Part shown: positions 8,510 to 17,285 of the stretch, one piece after another
Layout of the letters: every line of letters begins with the position of its first letter
How positions within the stretch are numbered: the stretch's first letter is position 1
NCBI GenBank assembly: GCA_947623745.1
Contig: CANQHN010000024.1
Location: forward strand, 1 to 45,451
Direction of reading: 5' to 3'
Origin: an uncultured Oscillospiraceae bacterium
GTDB taxonomy: Bacteria > Bacillota > Clostridia > Oscillospirales > Oscillospiraceae
DNA length: 45,451 bases
The notes under the pieces: model-generated
The model's input: the letters and a program-made list of their open reading frames with translations, nothing else
Database searches by the model: none
What the model was told of the DNA's origin: nothing
Translations under genes and position numbers: made by a program

Positions 8510-10639
8510 CTATTTTATGCGGTATACCTCAAGGACCCATCCTCGATACTCAATTGTCTGAACATAGCTTATGTCCGAATACCGTTCCATCAGTGGTTCC
8601 AACACAGTATCTCCCCAAGGCATCTTTATGTAGTATACATGCTCATAGTCGTTTAGGTATCCTCTGAGGTCTGTGTCCGCATTGACATATCTCGGGTCAA
8701 TATTGTCAGCTGGATCGTATGACAGATAGCGATAACTACGGTCACTGTCCCAATGACTCCACATATGATAATCATCCACAGAGGGAGAACTATATCCATA
8801 TCCCCAGATTTGGTACAGTGAGCCTCCCCAAGAGTTAAATACATACTCGTTAGAAAATAGTATAATTGTATCATTTACCTCCGCTTTTTCATAAATCAAT
8901 GCGTGCGCCCGATCTAGTGCTTTATCAAAATACATAACCTGTCGATTTGCATAAGCAAAATCCGTGAATGACGGATCTATATTGTCTTTCAAATGTTGAT
9001 TCATCGATGCAATAGATGCTTTTCCGGTACTGATAACTGGACAAACCGCTAATGTCACTGGATCAATAGTCATATGGCATTGGAGAAACAACAATACGCC
9101 GATAATTATAGGGAAGGCATTCTTAATTCTTCCTAATTTCGGAACAATACTGGAGATATAGTATATAGTTGTCAATCCTATGATACATAGTAAAACAGAT
9201 GATAAAGTATAATATCGAAAATCATGATGTGCAATATATGCACACATTTCAACTAAAAAGGTGAGGAGGCCGGTCATCAAAAGCCAAAATGGCTGTTTGG
9301 AAAACAGATGAGCCAAAGATTCTCGTTTTTGAATTAATCGTACAACAGAAACAATAATAGCGAGTATAATTACGCCTGTAAAAAGCCAGTTAAAACCAAC
9401 CAATAAGCTGTCAATCAAAGTATCCTTAATATGGAGCAGACTAAACGAAAATTGATAATACGGAGTCCCATCAATCAATTGCATAGTACTCGATGCCGTA
9501 TTCCCGTAGGCTGACCCCCAATTGCCAAGACAGTACAGCACCAGCCAAAAAACTCCTATAATAAAACAGTTAACAAAATAGCACCAATCAATACTAACAA
9601 ACCGTTTCCCATTTCGTGTCCCTGCTATTTCATAAATGAGCTGCACAAAAATAACAGTTGCGGCAACAATCGCTCCCATTTCTCTAGAATTGCACAGAAC
9701 AAATGTTGCCAAGACACCCAGCAAATAATTTTTGTAAAATGCAGCATAATAGAGCAACAACGCACCTGTAACCATCGTCAACTCCATGCTCAAGTCTGAA
9801 ACACGGCCTAAAATCCATGGTGAGCATATCACAGCAATTGTATACAACACCATTGTATGTCCTTTTTTAGTCGGCAGTAATTTTTTAAAAATATAGTAGA
9901 TTAGCACCAAATCCACTGCAACCATAAACATTTGTGACAGATACATCGCATTTTCATGCGAAATACCAGGGATACTGCGGAAAAAAAGAGTATATAGTGC
10001 GTAGGCAACACAGACATGATTACAGGCTTTCAATCCTCCCTCAGTCCACGGATAAAACAGTCCCTTTACTGATTGTCGTTCTAATGAATGGAAATAATTA
10101 TACGAATCCCAACGTATCCATGTGTTAAAAACTTCTATGTTCAATATAAAGCCAAAGATAAAGCATAAAACAATCAGCACTGCAAACTCATTTTTATGAG
10201 CTTCCTCCAACTTCCATTTGTACGCAGTTAAATTCAACTGAACAATTTGAGCTACAATCGCTAGGCTTAAACCAAAAATAAGGAGAACTTCTCCTCTGAT
10301 TCCTATGACTTCTATAATAACCCGGCTGTTTACCAAAAGGAAAAGCACCGAAATGATTTCCAAAACAAGGAGAAAAATCGTATTCCGTTGGAATTGCCGC
10401 TCCAGGTCTTGTTTGAAACGGATGGCTGCGGAGGATGCCTCGCAAAGGCAGATGATACCAGCCAGAAATACGGATAGGGAAAGTCTCCCGTAGCCGCTGA
10501 TTTGCCAGATTTGAATGGTCAGCAACAGGAGAGTAAGTCCCGCCATCTGTAAATGGGAACTCCAGTTCTTTGAAAGAAAGATTTCAATTTTATCCAAAAG
10601 TCCCTGCCATGCTGTTTCCGTTTGCCTTGCCATATCCAA
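8510..10639 (-). CDS. 709-residue polytopic membrane protein, GT-C-like
   Basis: The start is a TTG at 10639: AAGGAG lies 6 bases upstream, while the next ATG would be 12 bases away. The protein has roughly a dozen hydrophobic segments, then a soluble C-terminal region of about 170 residues. An acidic first-loop motif (FNTWIRWDSYNYFHSLE) follows an early helix, as in GT-C transferases that use a polyprenyl-phosphate sugar and act outside the membrane. It could also be a polymerase-type protein. The GtrB-like GT2 upstream would supply a polyprenyl-linked donor for such an enzyme. The sequence is AT-richer than the sugar block upstream. No specific family name is claimed. Confidence 0.6.
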   Translation of the reverse strand: MDMARQTETAWQGLLDKIEIFLSKNWSSHLQMAGLTLLLLTIQIWQISGYGRLSLSVFLAGIICLCEASSAAIRFKQDLERQFQRNTIFLLVLEIISVLFLLVNSRVIIEVIGIRGEVLLIFGLSLAIVAQIVQLNLTAYKWKLEEAHKNEFAVLIVLCFIFGFILNIEVFNTWIRWDSYNYFHSLERQSVKGLFYPWTEGGLKACNHVCVAYALYTLFFRSIPGISHENAMYLSQMFMVAVDLVLIYYIFKKLLPTKKGHTMVLYTIAVICSPWILGRVSDLSMELTMVTGALLLYYAAFYKNYLLGVLATFVLCNSREMGAIVAATVIFVQLIYEIAGTRNGKRFVSIDWCYFVNCFIIGVFWLVLYCLGNWGSAYGNTASSTMQLIDGTPYYQFSFSLLHIKDTLIDSLLVGFNWLFTGVIILAIIVSVVRLIQKRESLAHLFSKQPFWLLMTGLLTFLVEMCAYIAHHDFRYYTLSSVLLCIIGLTTIYYISSIVPKLGRIKNAFPIIIGVLLFLQCHMTIDPVTLAVCPVISTGKASIASMNQHLKDNIDPSFTDFAYANRQVMYFDKALDRAHALIYEKAEVNDTIILFSNEYVFNSWGGSLYQIWGYGYSSPSVDDYHMWSHWDSDRSYRYLSYDPADNIDPRYVNADTDLRGYLNDYEHVYYIKMPWGDTVLEPLMERYSDISYVQTIEYRGWVLEVYRIK

Positions 10640-10675
10640 CGACTTCTCCTTTTTCTGTTTGTAAAAAGTACACCC

Positions 10676-11577
10676 TCAATTAAATGGGAAATTGCATAAT
10701 AGGTGATGAAACTCTGATTTCATCCGATATTCCCTGCGATAATACACCCACAGTTCAGCGATGCCCAATGAAATGTCTGTAAATTCCCAAGGTCCTAATT
10801 CGGCTAACAGTCTTGAATTATCGGCCGTATACGGGAGCTTTTCCCCCTCACACTTCACTTTTACCGGGAAAGGACTGCCGCATTGCTCCCGTAGCATAGC
10901 TGCAATCTCGGACAGCCGTATCGGGACTCCGGTACACACGTTATAGTCATGGTGCTTCGGGGTGTGCTCTATGAACCATGGCATCAGGCGGCATAAATCA
11001 TCAACGTACAAATAGTCAAACTGCATATCCTGGTTGATTGAAATGTCCAGTCCCCGCAACACCCGGCACATATTGTTCGATATAAAACGACGGTTCCATT
11101 CCTCGTACTTCCCATACACGCCAAAAAGCCGAAGATTGTAAATGTTTTCCGACTTTCTGGTGTCTTGACTCATGACATATTTTGAAAAACCGTATGCGTC
11201 CTGCGGTATGTAAGAACCAAAATAGTCCTCAGTCATATTGGGAATATAGTGCTGAACATCATACTCAGCACCTGAGCCAAAATAATACATTTTATCGTAG
11301 AGATCTGCACACCGGGCGAGGTTCCAATACATCCGAAGATTCATATACAATATATTGTAGTCAGTTACCTCCCCCCGCTATATCTGGTATTATTTGTATT
11401 TGCACAGTGGATTACTGTATCTACGGACTTTTCTTTCAAATACTGTCTTGTCTGTTCTGTGTCAGTCAAGTCCAACTCTTGCCGCTTGGGCGCACAGACT
11501 TCATAATCTTCTTTCAGCTTTTCCTCCAGATTCCTGCCGATAAATCCTCCGCTGCCGGTAATCAGTAGTTTCTTCAT
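10676..11577 (-). pseudogene. NAD-dependent epimerase/dehydratase (second SDR) split by a frameshift
   Basis: An ATG at 11577 behind GAGGAGG begins MKKLLITGSGGFIGRNL, a classic GxxGxxG Rossmann start. The frame reads to SVDTVIHCANTNNTRYSGGR and stops at 11365. Immediately after a run of six G (minus strand; C6 at 11371-11376 on plus) another frame continues with EVTDYNILYMNLRMYWNL, the catalytic YGFSK, and ends at 10676. Adding one G to the run restores a single SDR of about 300 residues. It may be a real phase-variable or decayed gene, or a base-calling error. Substrate unknown; a C4 reductase or epimerase for one of the nucleotide sugars of this locus is likely. Confidence 0.8.
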
Positions 11578-12615
11578 CATTTCCTCCTCGAAGCATCTGA
11601 CCGTTCTCCCAAAGCCCTCAGCCACCCCTATTTCAGGAGACCATCCCAGTTTTTCAAGCTTTGTGGTGTCGATTCGAATCTTATGGACCTCACTTTGCGG
11701 CTCTTTTTTTCTCCGAACCTGCGCACGGCCTCTTGTGACCTCTTTTGCAAGGATTTGAGCCAACTCATAGATGGAATATACTGAATGGTTATTTGCCATG
11801 TTATAGCTTTCACCATTCTCTCCCTTGCACGAAATGAGCAGAAACGCTACGATTGCATCCGCAACATAGCAGAATGGCCTGCTCGCCGTTCCATCTCCGC
11901 TGATGACCAGATCCTGACCGTTCAAGATATCTCTTACAAAGTCAGAATAGACATGACCATCATTCAAATCAATGCCTGGCCCATATGTGTGACTGATCCT
12001 GACACTTTTACATGGGATTCCATATTCCGCATAATATGAGGCCATCAATAGTTCTCCTAGCCGCTTTGCCTCAGCATAGCAACTTCCGATGCTTGCAAAA
12101 TCCAGTGGATAGTAGTCGCTTTCATTTAGTTCATACACGTTTTGATCAGTTTCACCGTAGACAGCGCCACTGCTTAGAAACAGCACTGATTTGATTTTCC
12201 TTCCCTTGAAAGAAGACAGAACATTATTCAATCCCACCGTATTGGCCAGGATAACCTCTACTGGATTCGTCGCAAAAAGGCGTGTTGCGGAGATGCTGGC
12301 ACCGTGGATGACATAGTCTATCTCTTCATTTATCTCCAGTTGTTCGGTAACATCCTGCTCAAGAATCTTCATTTCCGATGTCTCGTCCAAAAGCCTGAGC
12401 TTACCTAACAGCTTTTCTCTATTCCTGCACAGTAAATACAATCTGAATTTCTTTTGGCTACAATACTCGTTCACATACAGTAAAAAACGGATGAGATATG
12501 TCATCATGAAGCCGCTTGCGCCTGTAATCAGCCAACTGCTGCCCTCAATTTGCGTAATTGGAAATTTGCGCAGGATGTATTCGAAATCGTCCCGGTACTG
12601 ATTGCTAAACTCCAT
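11365..12615 (-). CDS. NAD-dependent epimerase/dehydratase (first SDR), read through in frame into the second SDR
   Basis: A 416-codon ORF. Residues 1-~345 are an extended SDR: a Rossmann start WLITGASGF, an SGAVYG segment, the catalytic pair in SCYAEAKR, and VRISHTYGPG. Instead of a stop after RCFEEE, the frame runs into the start of the next SDR (MMKKLLITGSGGFIG) and ends at 11365 after the frameshift described there. The GAGGAGGAAATGATG junction contains the second gene's ribosome binding site, so the ancestral state was probably two overlapping genes with the first ending in TGA. One extra A would explain the fusion. The likely role is modification of a nucleotide-linked keto sugar from the RfbF-RfbH block. 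Confidence 0.75.
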   Translation of the reverse strand: MEFSNQYRDDFEYILRKFPITQIEGSSWLITGASGFMMTYLIRFLLYVNEYCSQKKFRLYLLCRNREKLLGKLRLLDETSEMKILEQDVTEQLEINEEIDYVIHGASISATRLFATNPVEVILANTVGLNNVLSSFKGRKIKSVLFLSSGAVYGETDQNVYELNESDYYPLDFASIGSCYAEAKRLGELLMASYYAEYGIPCKSVRISHTYGPGIDLNDGHVYSDFVRDILNGQDLVISGDGTASRPFCYVADAIVAFLLISCKGENGESYNMANNHSVYSIYELAQILAKEVTRGRAQVRRKKEPQSEVHKIRIDTTKLEKLGWSPEIGVAEGFGRTVRCFEEEMMKKLLITGSGGFIGRNLEEKLKEDYEVCAPKRQELDLTDTEQTRQYLKEKSVDTVIHCANTNNTRYSGGR

Positions 12616-12645
12616 CGAATCACTCCAGTCAGTTGAATACTAAAC

Positions 12646-13608
12646 TCATACCTCCAAGGTCACTGAATGCATCTGAGAGTCTTCTATGTTCAACTTCTCT
12701 GTCAAAATGACATCTGGACGCTTTGTAATTCTCCTTAAAACCTCTCCGATATACTCACCTAACATCCCGAGGCAAAACAGCTGAACTGAGCCCAGGAAGA
12801 ACATCCCGATCAACAGCGGCGCGATACCTAGTTGGTAGGTTTGCCAGAACATCAACTTCAAAATCAGATAAATAATACCTATCATAAAACAGATAAAAGA
12901 CATGCATGTGCCTGCTACGGTCATAATACGCAACGGGGTAGTAGAGGTAGTTACCATACCATTGATTGCAAAGCCCAGGTATCTCCAAATATTGTAAGAG
13001 GATTTCCCGCTCTTCCGCTTCTGTTGCACATATTTTATTAGCTTTACATCGTACCCCATATCCGCAATTGCGAACCTAAATTGATAATCATAATCTGTTT
13101 TTATAAACTGTTCTAAAACCTCTCTGTCAAAAAGGACAATTCCAGATATATGTTCATATTGCGGCGTGTCAGACAGTATCCGAATTATGTCATAGAACAA
13201 GCTACGACACGTATATTTGATAAGTCCTTCTTTCGATGACATCTTTTGCCCACAAACGACTTTATACCCTTCTTCCCACGCCTTGATAAACTCCGGAATC
13301 AACTCCGGAGGCTCCTGAAAATCACACGCGATACCAATGCAAACGTCACCGCTGACATAACGCAACGCATTTTTATCAGATCTTCCATCCGTTCCATAGT
13401 TTCGGCTGTTCATCAGGACCTTGATGTGGGTATCTTCAGCCGCCAGTTCTCTTAAAATATCCTTTGTCCCGTCTGTGGAGCAGTTGTCCGTAAATATGAT
13501 CTCATACTCATATGGCAGGTCCTGCATAATACCTGTCAATATCTCTGCCATCTCGCGGACATTGCCCACCTCGTTATAGCAGGGTACAGAAACACTGATT
13601 TTCTTCAT
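12646..13608 (-). CDS. GtrB/DPM1-like GT2 glycosyltransferase with C-terminal membrane helices
   Basis: A 320-residue protein. The GT2 fold begins with ISVSVPCYNEVGNV, followed by FTDNCSTDGT, and CDFQEPPEL, a variant of the usual DxD-type QDPPE region. Two hydrophobic helices (about residues 230-290) and a short basic tail follow. This layout matches polyprenyl-phosphate glycosyltransferases, which load a sugar onto undecaprenyl phosphate on the cytoplasmic face for later use by a GT-C enzyme. The 709-residue GT-C-like protein downstream is the plausible user. It starts 7 bp after the stop of the ThDP enzyme, within the same operon. Confidence 0.8.
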   Translation of the reverse strand: MKKISVSVPCYNEVGNVREMAEILTGIMQDLPYEYEIIFTDNCSTDGTKDILRELAAEDTHIKVLMNSRNYGTDGRSDKNALRYVSGDVCIGIACDFQEPPELIPEFIKAWEEGYKVVCGQKMSSKEGLIKYTCRSLFYDIIRILSDTPQYEHISGIVLFDREVLEQFIKTDYDYQFRFAIADMGYDVKLIKYVQQKRKSGKSSYNIWRYLGFAINGMVTTSTTPLRIMTVAGTCMSFICFMIGIIYLILKLMFWQTYQLGIAPLLIGMFFLGSVQLFCLGMLGEYIGEVLRRITKRPDVILTEKLNIEDSQMHSVTLEV

Positions 13609-13615
13609 AAATGAA

Positions 13616-15361
13616 TCACGCCTCCAAATACGGCCACATTTGATCCAGGGGCATTGACATCATGCGTCCGTCCTTTAGGGCCTTTGCCTTGACGCGCGGA
13701 CTGACAACATCCGCCGGATTCACTTTTAGATTGCAAATCACCGGGCCATCACTGTTTAAGATTTTGTCAATATTGTCGATTACTTCTTGATTGGTAGAAA
13801 AGCTATATGACGGGATTCCATATGCGGTTGCCACCCGGCAACAATCAGGCAACGTCAGTCCGCTATCCGGTCCGCACGCCACAAAATGGGAAGAAAAAGT
13901 ATTCGTTTGCATATTCCGGATACTTACATATCCGTTGTTATCCCAGATAAAAACTTTTATCGGAAGATTCAGCCTGTGAAGTGTCTCCAGTTCCTGAATA
14001 TTCATCTGAAACGCACCGTCACCATCAATCAATATGGTCCTTCGCTTATCGTTGGCAACACAGGAACCAATGGCGTAGGGTAGGCCAAATCCCATAGAAC
14101 CGAGGCCGGCTGCGTTCTTGATTTTCTGCCCTGCCTTAGTACGGAAAGCCTGATAAGTAATCTCCCCTGCTCCGCCTGAACTCTCGGGAACAATCACATC
14201 GTTTTCTGTGAGTCTGTCACACAGCAAATCAATAAAATAGTAACAACTGATAAATTCTCCAGACTTTCTATGCTCTTCTGTAATCACAGGATACTGCTTT
14301 CTGAGTGCTTTGCATTCGTCCAGCCAGCTGCTCCAGTCCGGAAATGTCTCCCCTGTTGTGCCCTCCAGCATTTGCTCCAAAAAGGTCTTCGCGTCACAGG
14401 CTACCTTCAGGGCATCCGTCACTTCCATTCGGCGCAGCTCATTTTCATCAATATCCACAATGATCTTCTTCGCGTTCCGAGCAAAGTCCTTGTCATTGAA
14501 CGCAGTCAGGCTGGTATCCAGCCGGCTGCCAACAGAAATGAGCAAATCTGCCTTTTGAAGAATAAAGTTTGCTCCCCGATCGCCCATGGCACCCGGATGG
14601 CCCACATAACACCGGTCATCTTCATCAAACATATCTATCGTCTTCCATGTTGTCTGGACAGGAATTCCGAGCGCATGGACAAACTTTCTCAATAGGCTTT
14701 CTCCACCAGCCAATTTGGTCCCATTGCCAGCCAACACCAACGGCTGCTTAGCTTTTTTCAGCAGAGATACCGTTTCTTGGAGTACAGGTAAAATATGGTT
14801 TGATATCTTAGGCGGTATAAAGCCCTTCAATATACTTTCATCAACCTTCGATCCTTGAACATCCAAGGGGACATCCAGCCATACCGGTCCTGGCCGTCCG
14901 GAAAGGGCCTCATACCAGGCTCGCTCTAAATGATACCGGATTTCTGTCTCGTCTAAGATCTGAACAGCATACTTTGTGACTGGACGTACCATATCTACAA
15001 TCTGGACCTCTTGGGAACCGATTTGTCGGACGCCTTTGTCCCCAACCAAATCAGAACGCTTTGCCTGTCCCGATATGATGAACATCGGCGTAGAATCGAT
15101 CCAACCAGCGACTACGCCAGTTAACGTATTCGTAGCACCCGGCCCGGAAGTAACGCAACAAATCCCTGGCTGATTTGTATGTTGCCCATAGGCTTCCGCA
15201 GCAATCGCCGCCGCTTGTTCATGCAGCACACAAACAAAATTGAGGCCTGATTTCCCCAACGAATCAACTAGATGCATAGCGCCGCCGCCGGGAAGCATAA
15301 ACACATCCTTTGCCCCATGGTCCTTGAGAAATTTAAAAATATAATCAGAGACCTTAATCAT
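13616..15361 (-). CDS. thiamine-diphosphate enzyme of the acetolactate-synthase fold
   Basis: A 581-residue protein with the three-domain ThDP layout. The N-terminal Pyr domain has catalytic Glu48 (VLHEQAAAIAAEAYG) and a GPGATN loop. The central domain lies at about 190-340. The C-terminal PP domain carries IDGDGAFQMNIQELET and WDNNGYVSI, the cofactor and Mg binding motif. It resembles IlvB, but no small regulatory subunit or branched-chain amino-acid genes are near. Within 4 bp of a HAD-SIS gene and downstream of RfbF/RfbH it more likely acts on sugars. The characterised precedent is YerE, which adds a pyruvate-derived acetyl group to a CDP-4-keto-dideoxyhexose. That assignment is inference. 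Confidence 0.8.
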   Translation of the reverse strand: MIKVSDYIFKFLKDHGAKDVFMLPGGGAMHLVDSLGKSGLNFVCVLHEQAAAIAAEAYGQHTNQPGICCVTSGPGATNTLTGVVAGWIDSTPMFIISGQAKRSDLVGDKGVRQIGSQEVQIVDMVRPVTKYAVQILDETEIRYHLERAWYEALSGRPGPVWLDVPLDVQGSKVDESILKGFIPPKISNHILPVLQETVSLLKKAKQPLVLAGNGTKLAGGESLLRKFVHALGIPVQTTWKTIDMFDEDDRCYVGHPGAMGDRGANFILQKADLLISVGSRLDTSLTAFNDKDFARNAKKIIVDIDENELRRMEVTDALKVACDAKTFLEQMLEGTTGETFPDWSSWLDECKALRKQYPVITEEHRKSGEFISCYYFIDLLCDRLTENDVIVPESSGGAGEITYQAFRTKAGQKIKNAAGLGSMGFGLPYAIGSCVANDKRRTILIDGDGAFQMNIQELETLHRLNLPIKVFIWDNNGYVSIRNMQTNTFSSHFVACGPDSGLTLPDCCRVATAYGIPSYSFSTNQEVIDNIDKILNSDGPVICNLKVNPADVVSPRVKAKALKDGRMMSMPLDQMWPYLEA

Positions 15362-15364
15362 CGT

Positions 15365-16423
15365 TTATGCCATCTCCTCAACAAATCTGCTCTCTACATA
15401 TTCCGCCAGTAAGTGCCCAATAAAAATATGTGCCTCCTGGATCCTCGGCGTTATCAACGATGGGATCTTGACCACGTAATCGGCCTCGTCCTCCCGGTCG
15501 GGATTTTCAAATCCGCCCATCAGCAGTACAGATACGATCTCATGCGCCCTGGCGTAACGCAGCGCCTCAAGCACGTTCCTGGACCTCCCGCTGGTGGATA
15601 TTCCGATCAGCACATCCCCTGATTTGGCCTTCGCCTCCAGCTGACGGGAAAACACCCGTGAAAAGCTGTAATCATTTCCGACTGCCGTTATGGTGGAGGT
15701 GTTGACAGACAGCGCCTCCGCATTTAGCCCGGGACGCTCCTTATAGAACCGGCTGACAAACTCCGTGGCGATATGCTGCGCGTCAGCGGCACTGCCGCCA
15801 TTGCCGCACAGATAAATCGCACCGCCATTTTTCAGTGAATGGATAATCTGGTCCCCAATCTCCATAACGGTATTGGTCAGGTGCTGGTCTGAGGCAAGCT
15901 TTTTGAATATACTTGTATGTTCCTCCAGCCGCTCGAAAAAGTAGTGATGCCTGCTGTCGGGATCGTTGTATTTCTCCAACAGAAAAACGAGCTCCCAGAT
16001 GCACCCCTTCCCACCGTCGTTCTGCAGTACGATATCTGCAGCATCCTTTGCCCTATCAATGGCATTTGCCGGGCACAAGCCAAGCCCTGCATAAGTCAGC
16101 GGCTCTACATCATACTTTCCATCGCCCACATAGCAAATCCGCTCACGGGAGATACCAGTCGCCTTTTCTATCTGCTGCATGGTCTCGCATTTCGTTTTAT
16201 TCCCGCGATAAAAGTACGTCCAAGGGAACCGCTTTTCGAAATAATTGACAATTTCTGTATCTTCACCCGTGATTGCCGCCAGCTTGAAGCCTCTCCGGTG
16301 GAGTTCAAAAATAGCATCAATATCCTTCAGATTGATCTGCTTCTGCTCCCTGCCGTTGGAATCAACAATGACAGAGCCATCCGTAATCACTCCGTCAATA
16401 TCAAGAACAATCAACTCTATCAT
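15365..16423 (-). CDS. fusion of a KdsC-like HAD phosphatase and a GmhA-like SIS isomerase
   Basis: A 352-residue two-domain protein. Residues 1-150 are a KdsC-type HAD domain: DIDGVITDG (8-16) nucleophile loop, AITGED, and YVGDGKYDVEPL (98-109). Residues about 160-352 are a SIS domain with the phosphoheptose-isomerase signature CGNGGSAADAQHIATEF (206-222) and GISTSGRSRNVLEAL. The first domain would dephosphorylate a 2-keto-3-deoxy sugar phosphate; the second would interconvert aldose and ketose phosphates such as sedoheptulose 7-phosphate. One chain therefore covers steps before and after a NeuB-type condensation, and the NeuB homologue lies 4 bp upstream. The exact sugar is unknown. Confidence 0.85.
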   Translation of the reverse strand: MIELIVLDIDGVITDGSVIVDSNGREQKQINLKDIDAIFELHRRGFKLAAITGEDTEIVNYFEKRFPWTYFYRGNKTKCETMQQIEKATGISRERICYVGDGKYDVEPLTYAGLGLCPANAIDRAKDAADIVLQNDGGKGCIWELVFLLEKYNDPDSRHHYFFERLEEHTSIFKKLASDQHLTNTVMEIGDQIIHSLKNGGAIYLCGNGGSAADAQHIATEFVSRFYKERPGLNAEALSVNTSTITAVGNDYSFSRVFSRQLEAKAKSGDVLIGISTSGRSRNVLEALRYARAHEIVSVLLMGGFENPDREDEADYVVKIPSLITPRIQEAHIFIGHLLAEYVESRFVEEMA

Positions 16424-16427
16424 CGTT

Positions 16428-17252
16428 TTATCCTCTGAGCTTCTTTTTCACCGCTTGTTCTGCCTCTGTTAGAACCTTTTCGCCAGTTCCCATGACAACT
16501 TCCACCGCACGAATGTTCCTCACCAGATCACGCAGTTCCTCCGGCTCAATGGAGGCCTTTTGATCCGAGCCGTACATCGTCTTGTCCAGCGTTACGTGCC
16601 GCTCGATAGATGTCGCCCCCGCCGCTACAGCGCAGGTGCTGACAAAAACGCCCGCCTCATGGCCGCTGTAACCCACTCTGCACCGATAGCGCTCAGCTAA
16701 TTTACTAATCAGCCGCAAATTGGCGTCTTCCACAGGCATGGGGTAGGTGCTGTTGCAATGCATAAGCTCAAAGGGGCAGTCATGCACCCGGAAGATCTCC
16801 ACCGCATGGTCGATTTCCTCGTAAGTACTCATGCCGGTGGCAATGAACGTGTACTTTCTCTCCTTAGCGATCTCTGTGAGCAGTTCGTCATTTGTCAGCA
16901 TGGCGGATGCAACCTTGTTGTATTTGCAGTCAAACTGCCGGAGGAAAATCTGAGAGTCAACGTCCCACGCGGAGGCAAACCACTCGATTCCTTTCTCTCT
17001 GCAATACCGGTCGATCTCGGTATATTCCTCTTTGCCGAATTCCAGGCCTTCCTTCTGCGCCCTCTGCGTGGTGCCCCAAGGGCTCTCCCGCGGCTGATTC
17101 AGATACTCCTGGGTATACACTTTATTAATCGTACGCTTTTGGAACTTCACTGCGTCGCAGCCCGCCTCGACAGCAACGTCAATCAGCTTTTTGGCCAAAG
17201 CGAGGTCCCCGTTGTGATTGATCCCAATCTCCGCTGTAATAATAGTTTTCAT
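16428..17252 (-). CDS. NeuB-type PEP-dependent sugar acid synthase, TIM barrel only
   Basis: A 274-residue protein. The ATG at 17252 is preferred because GGGAGG is 6 bases upstream; the ATG at 17258 touches the ribosome binding site. Family motifs: AEIGINHNGDLALAKKLIDVA, DAVKFQKR, ATGMSTYEEID, LMHCNSTYPMP, VGYSGHE and IERHVTLDKTMYGSDQ. NeuB enzymes condense phosphoenolpyruvate with an N-acetylated hexosamine to make nonulosonic acids. Here the chain stops at AVKKKLRG, where the C-terminal SAF (antifreeze-like) domain of normal NeuB would start, so about 70 residues are missing. No CMP-sugar synthetase is in the window. Either the substrate differs or activation occurs elsewhere. Confidence 0.85.
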   Translation of the reverse strand: MKTIITAEIGINHNGDLALAKKLIDVAVEAGCDAVKFQKRTINKVYTQEYLNQPRESPWGTTQRAQKEGLEFGKEEYTEIDRYCREKGIEWFASAWDVDSQIFLRQFDCKYNKVASAMLTNDELLTEIAKERKYTFIATGMSTYEEIDHAVEIFRVHDCPFELMHCNSTYPMPVEDANLRLISKLAERYRCRVGYSGHEAGVFVSTCAVAAGATSIERHVTLDKTMYGSDQKASIEPEELRDLVRNIRAVEVVMGTGEKVLTEAEQAVKKKLRG

Positions 17253-17285
17253 AGTCATCCTCCCAACTAATCCTCTCTTTGTAGC

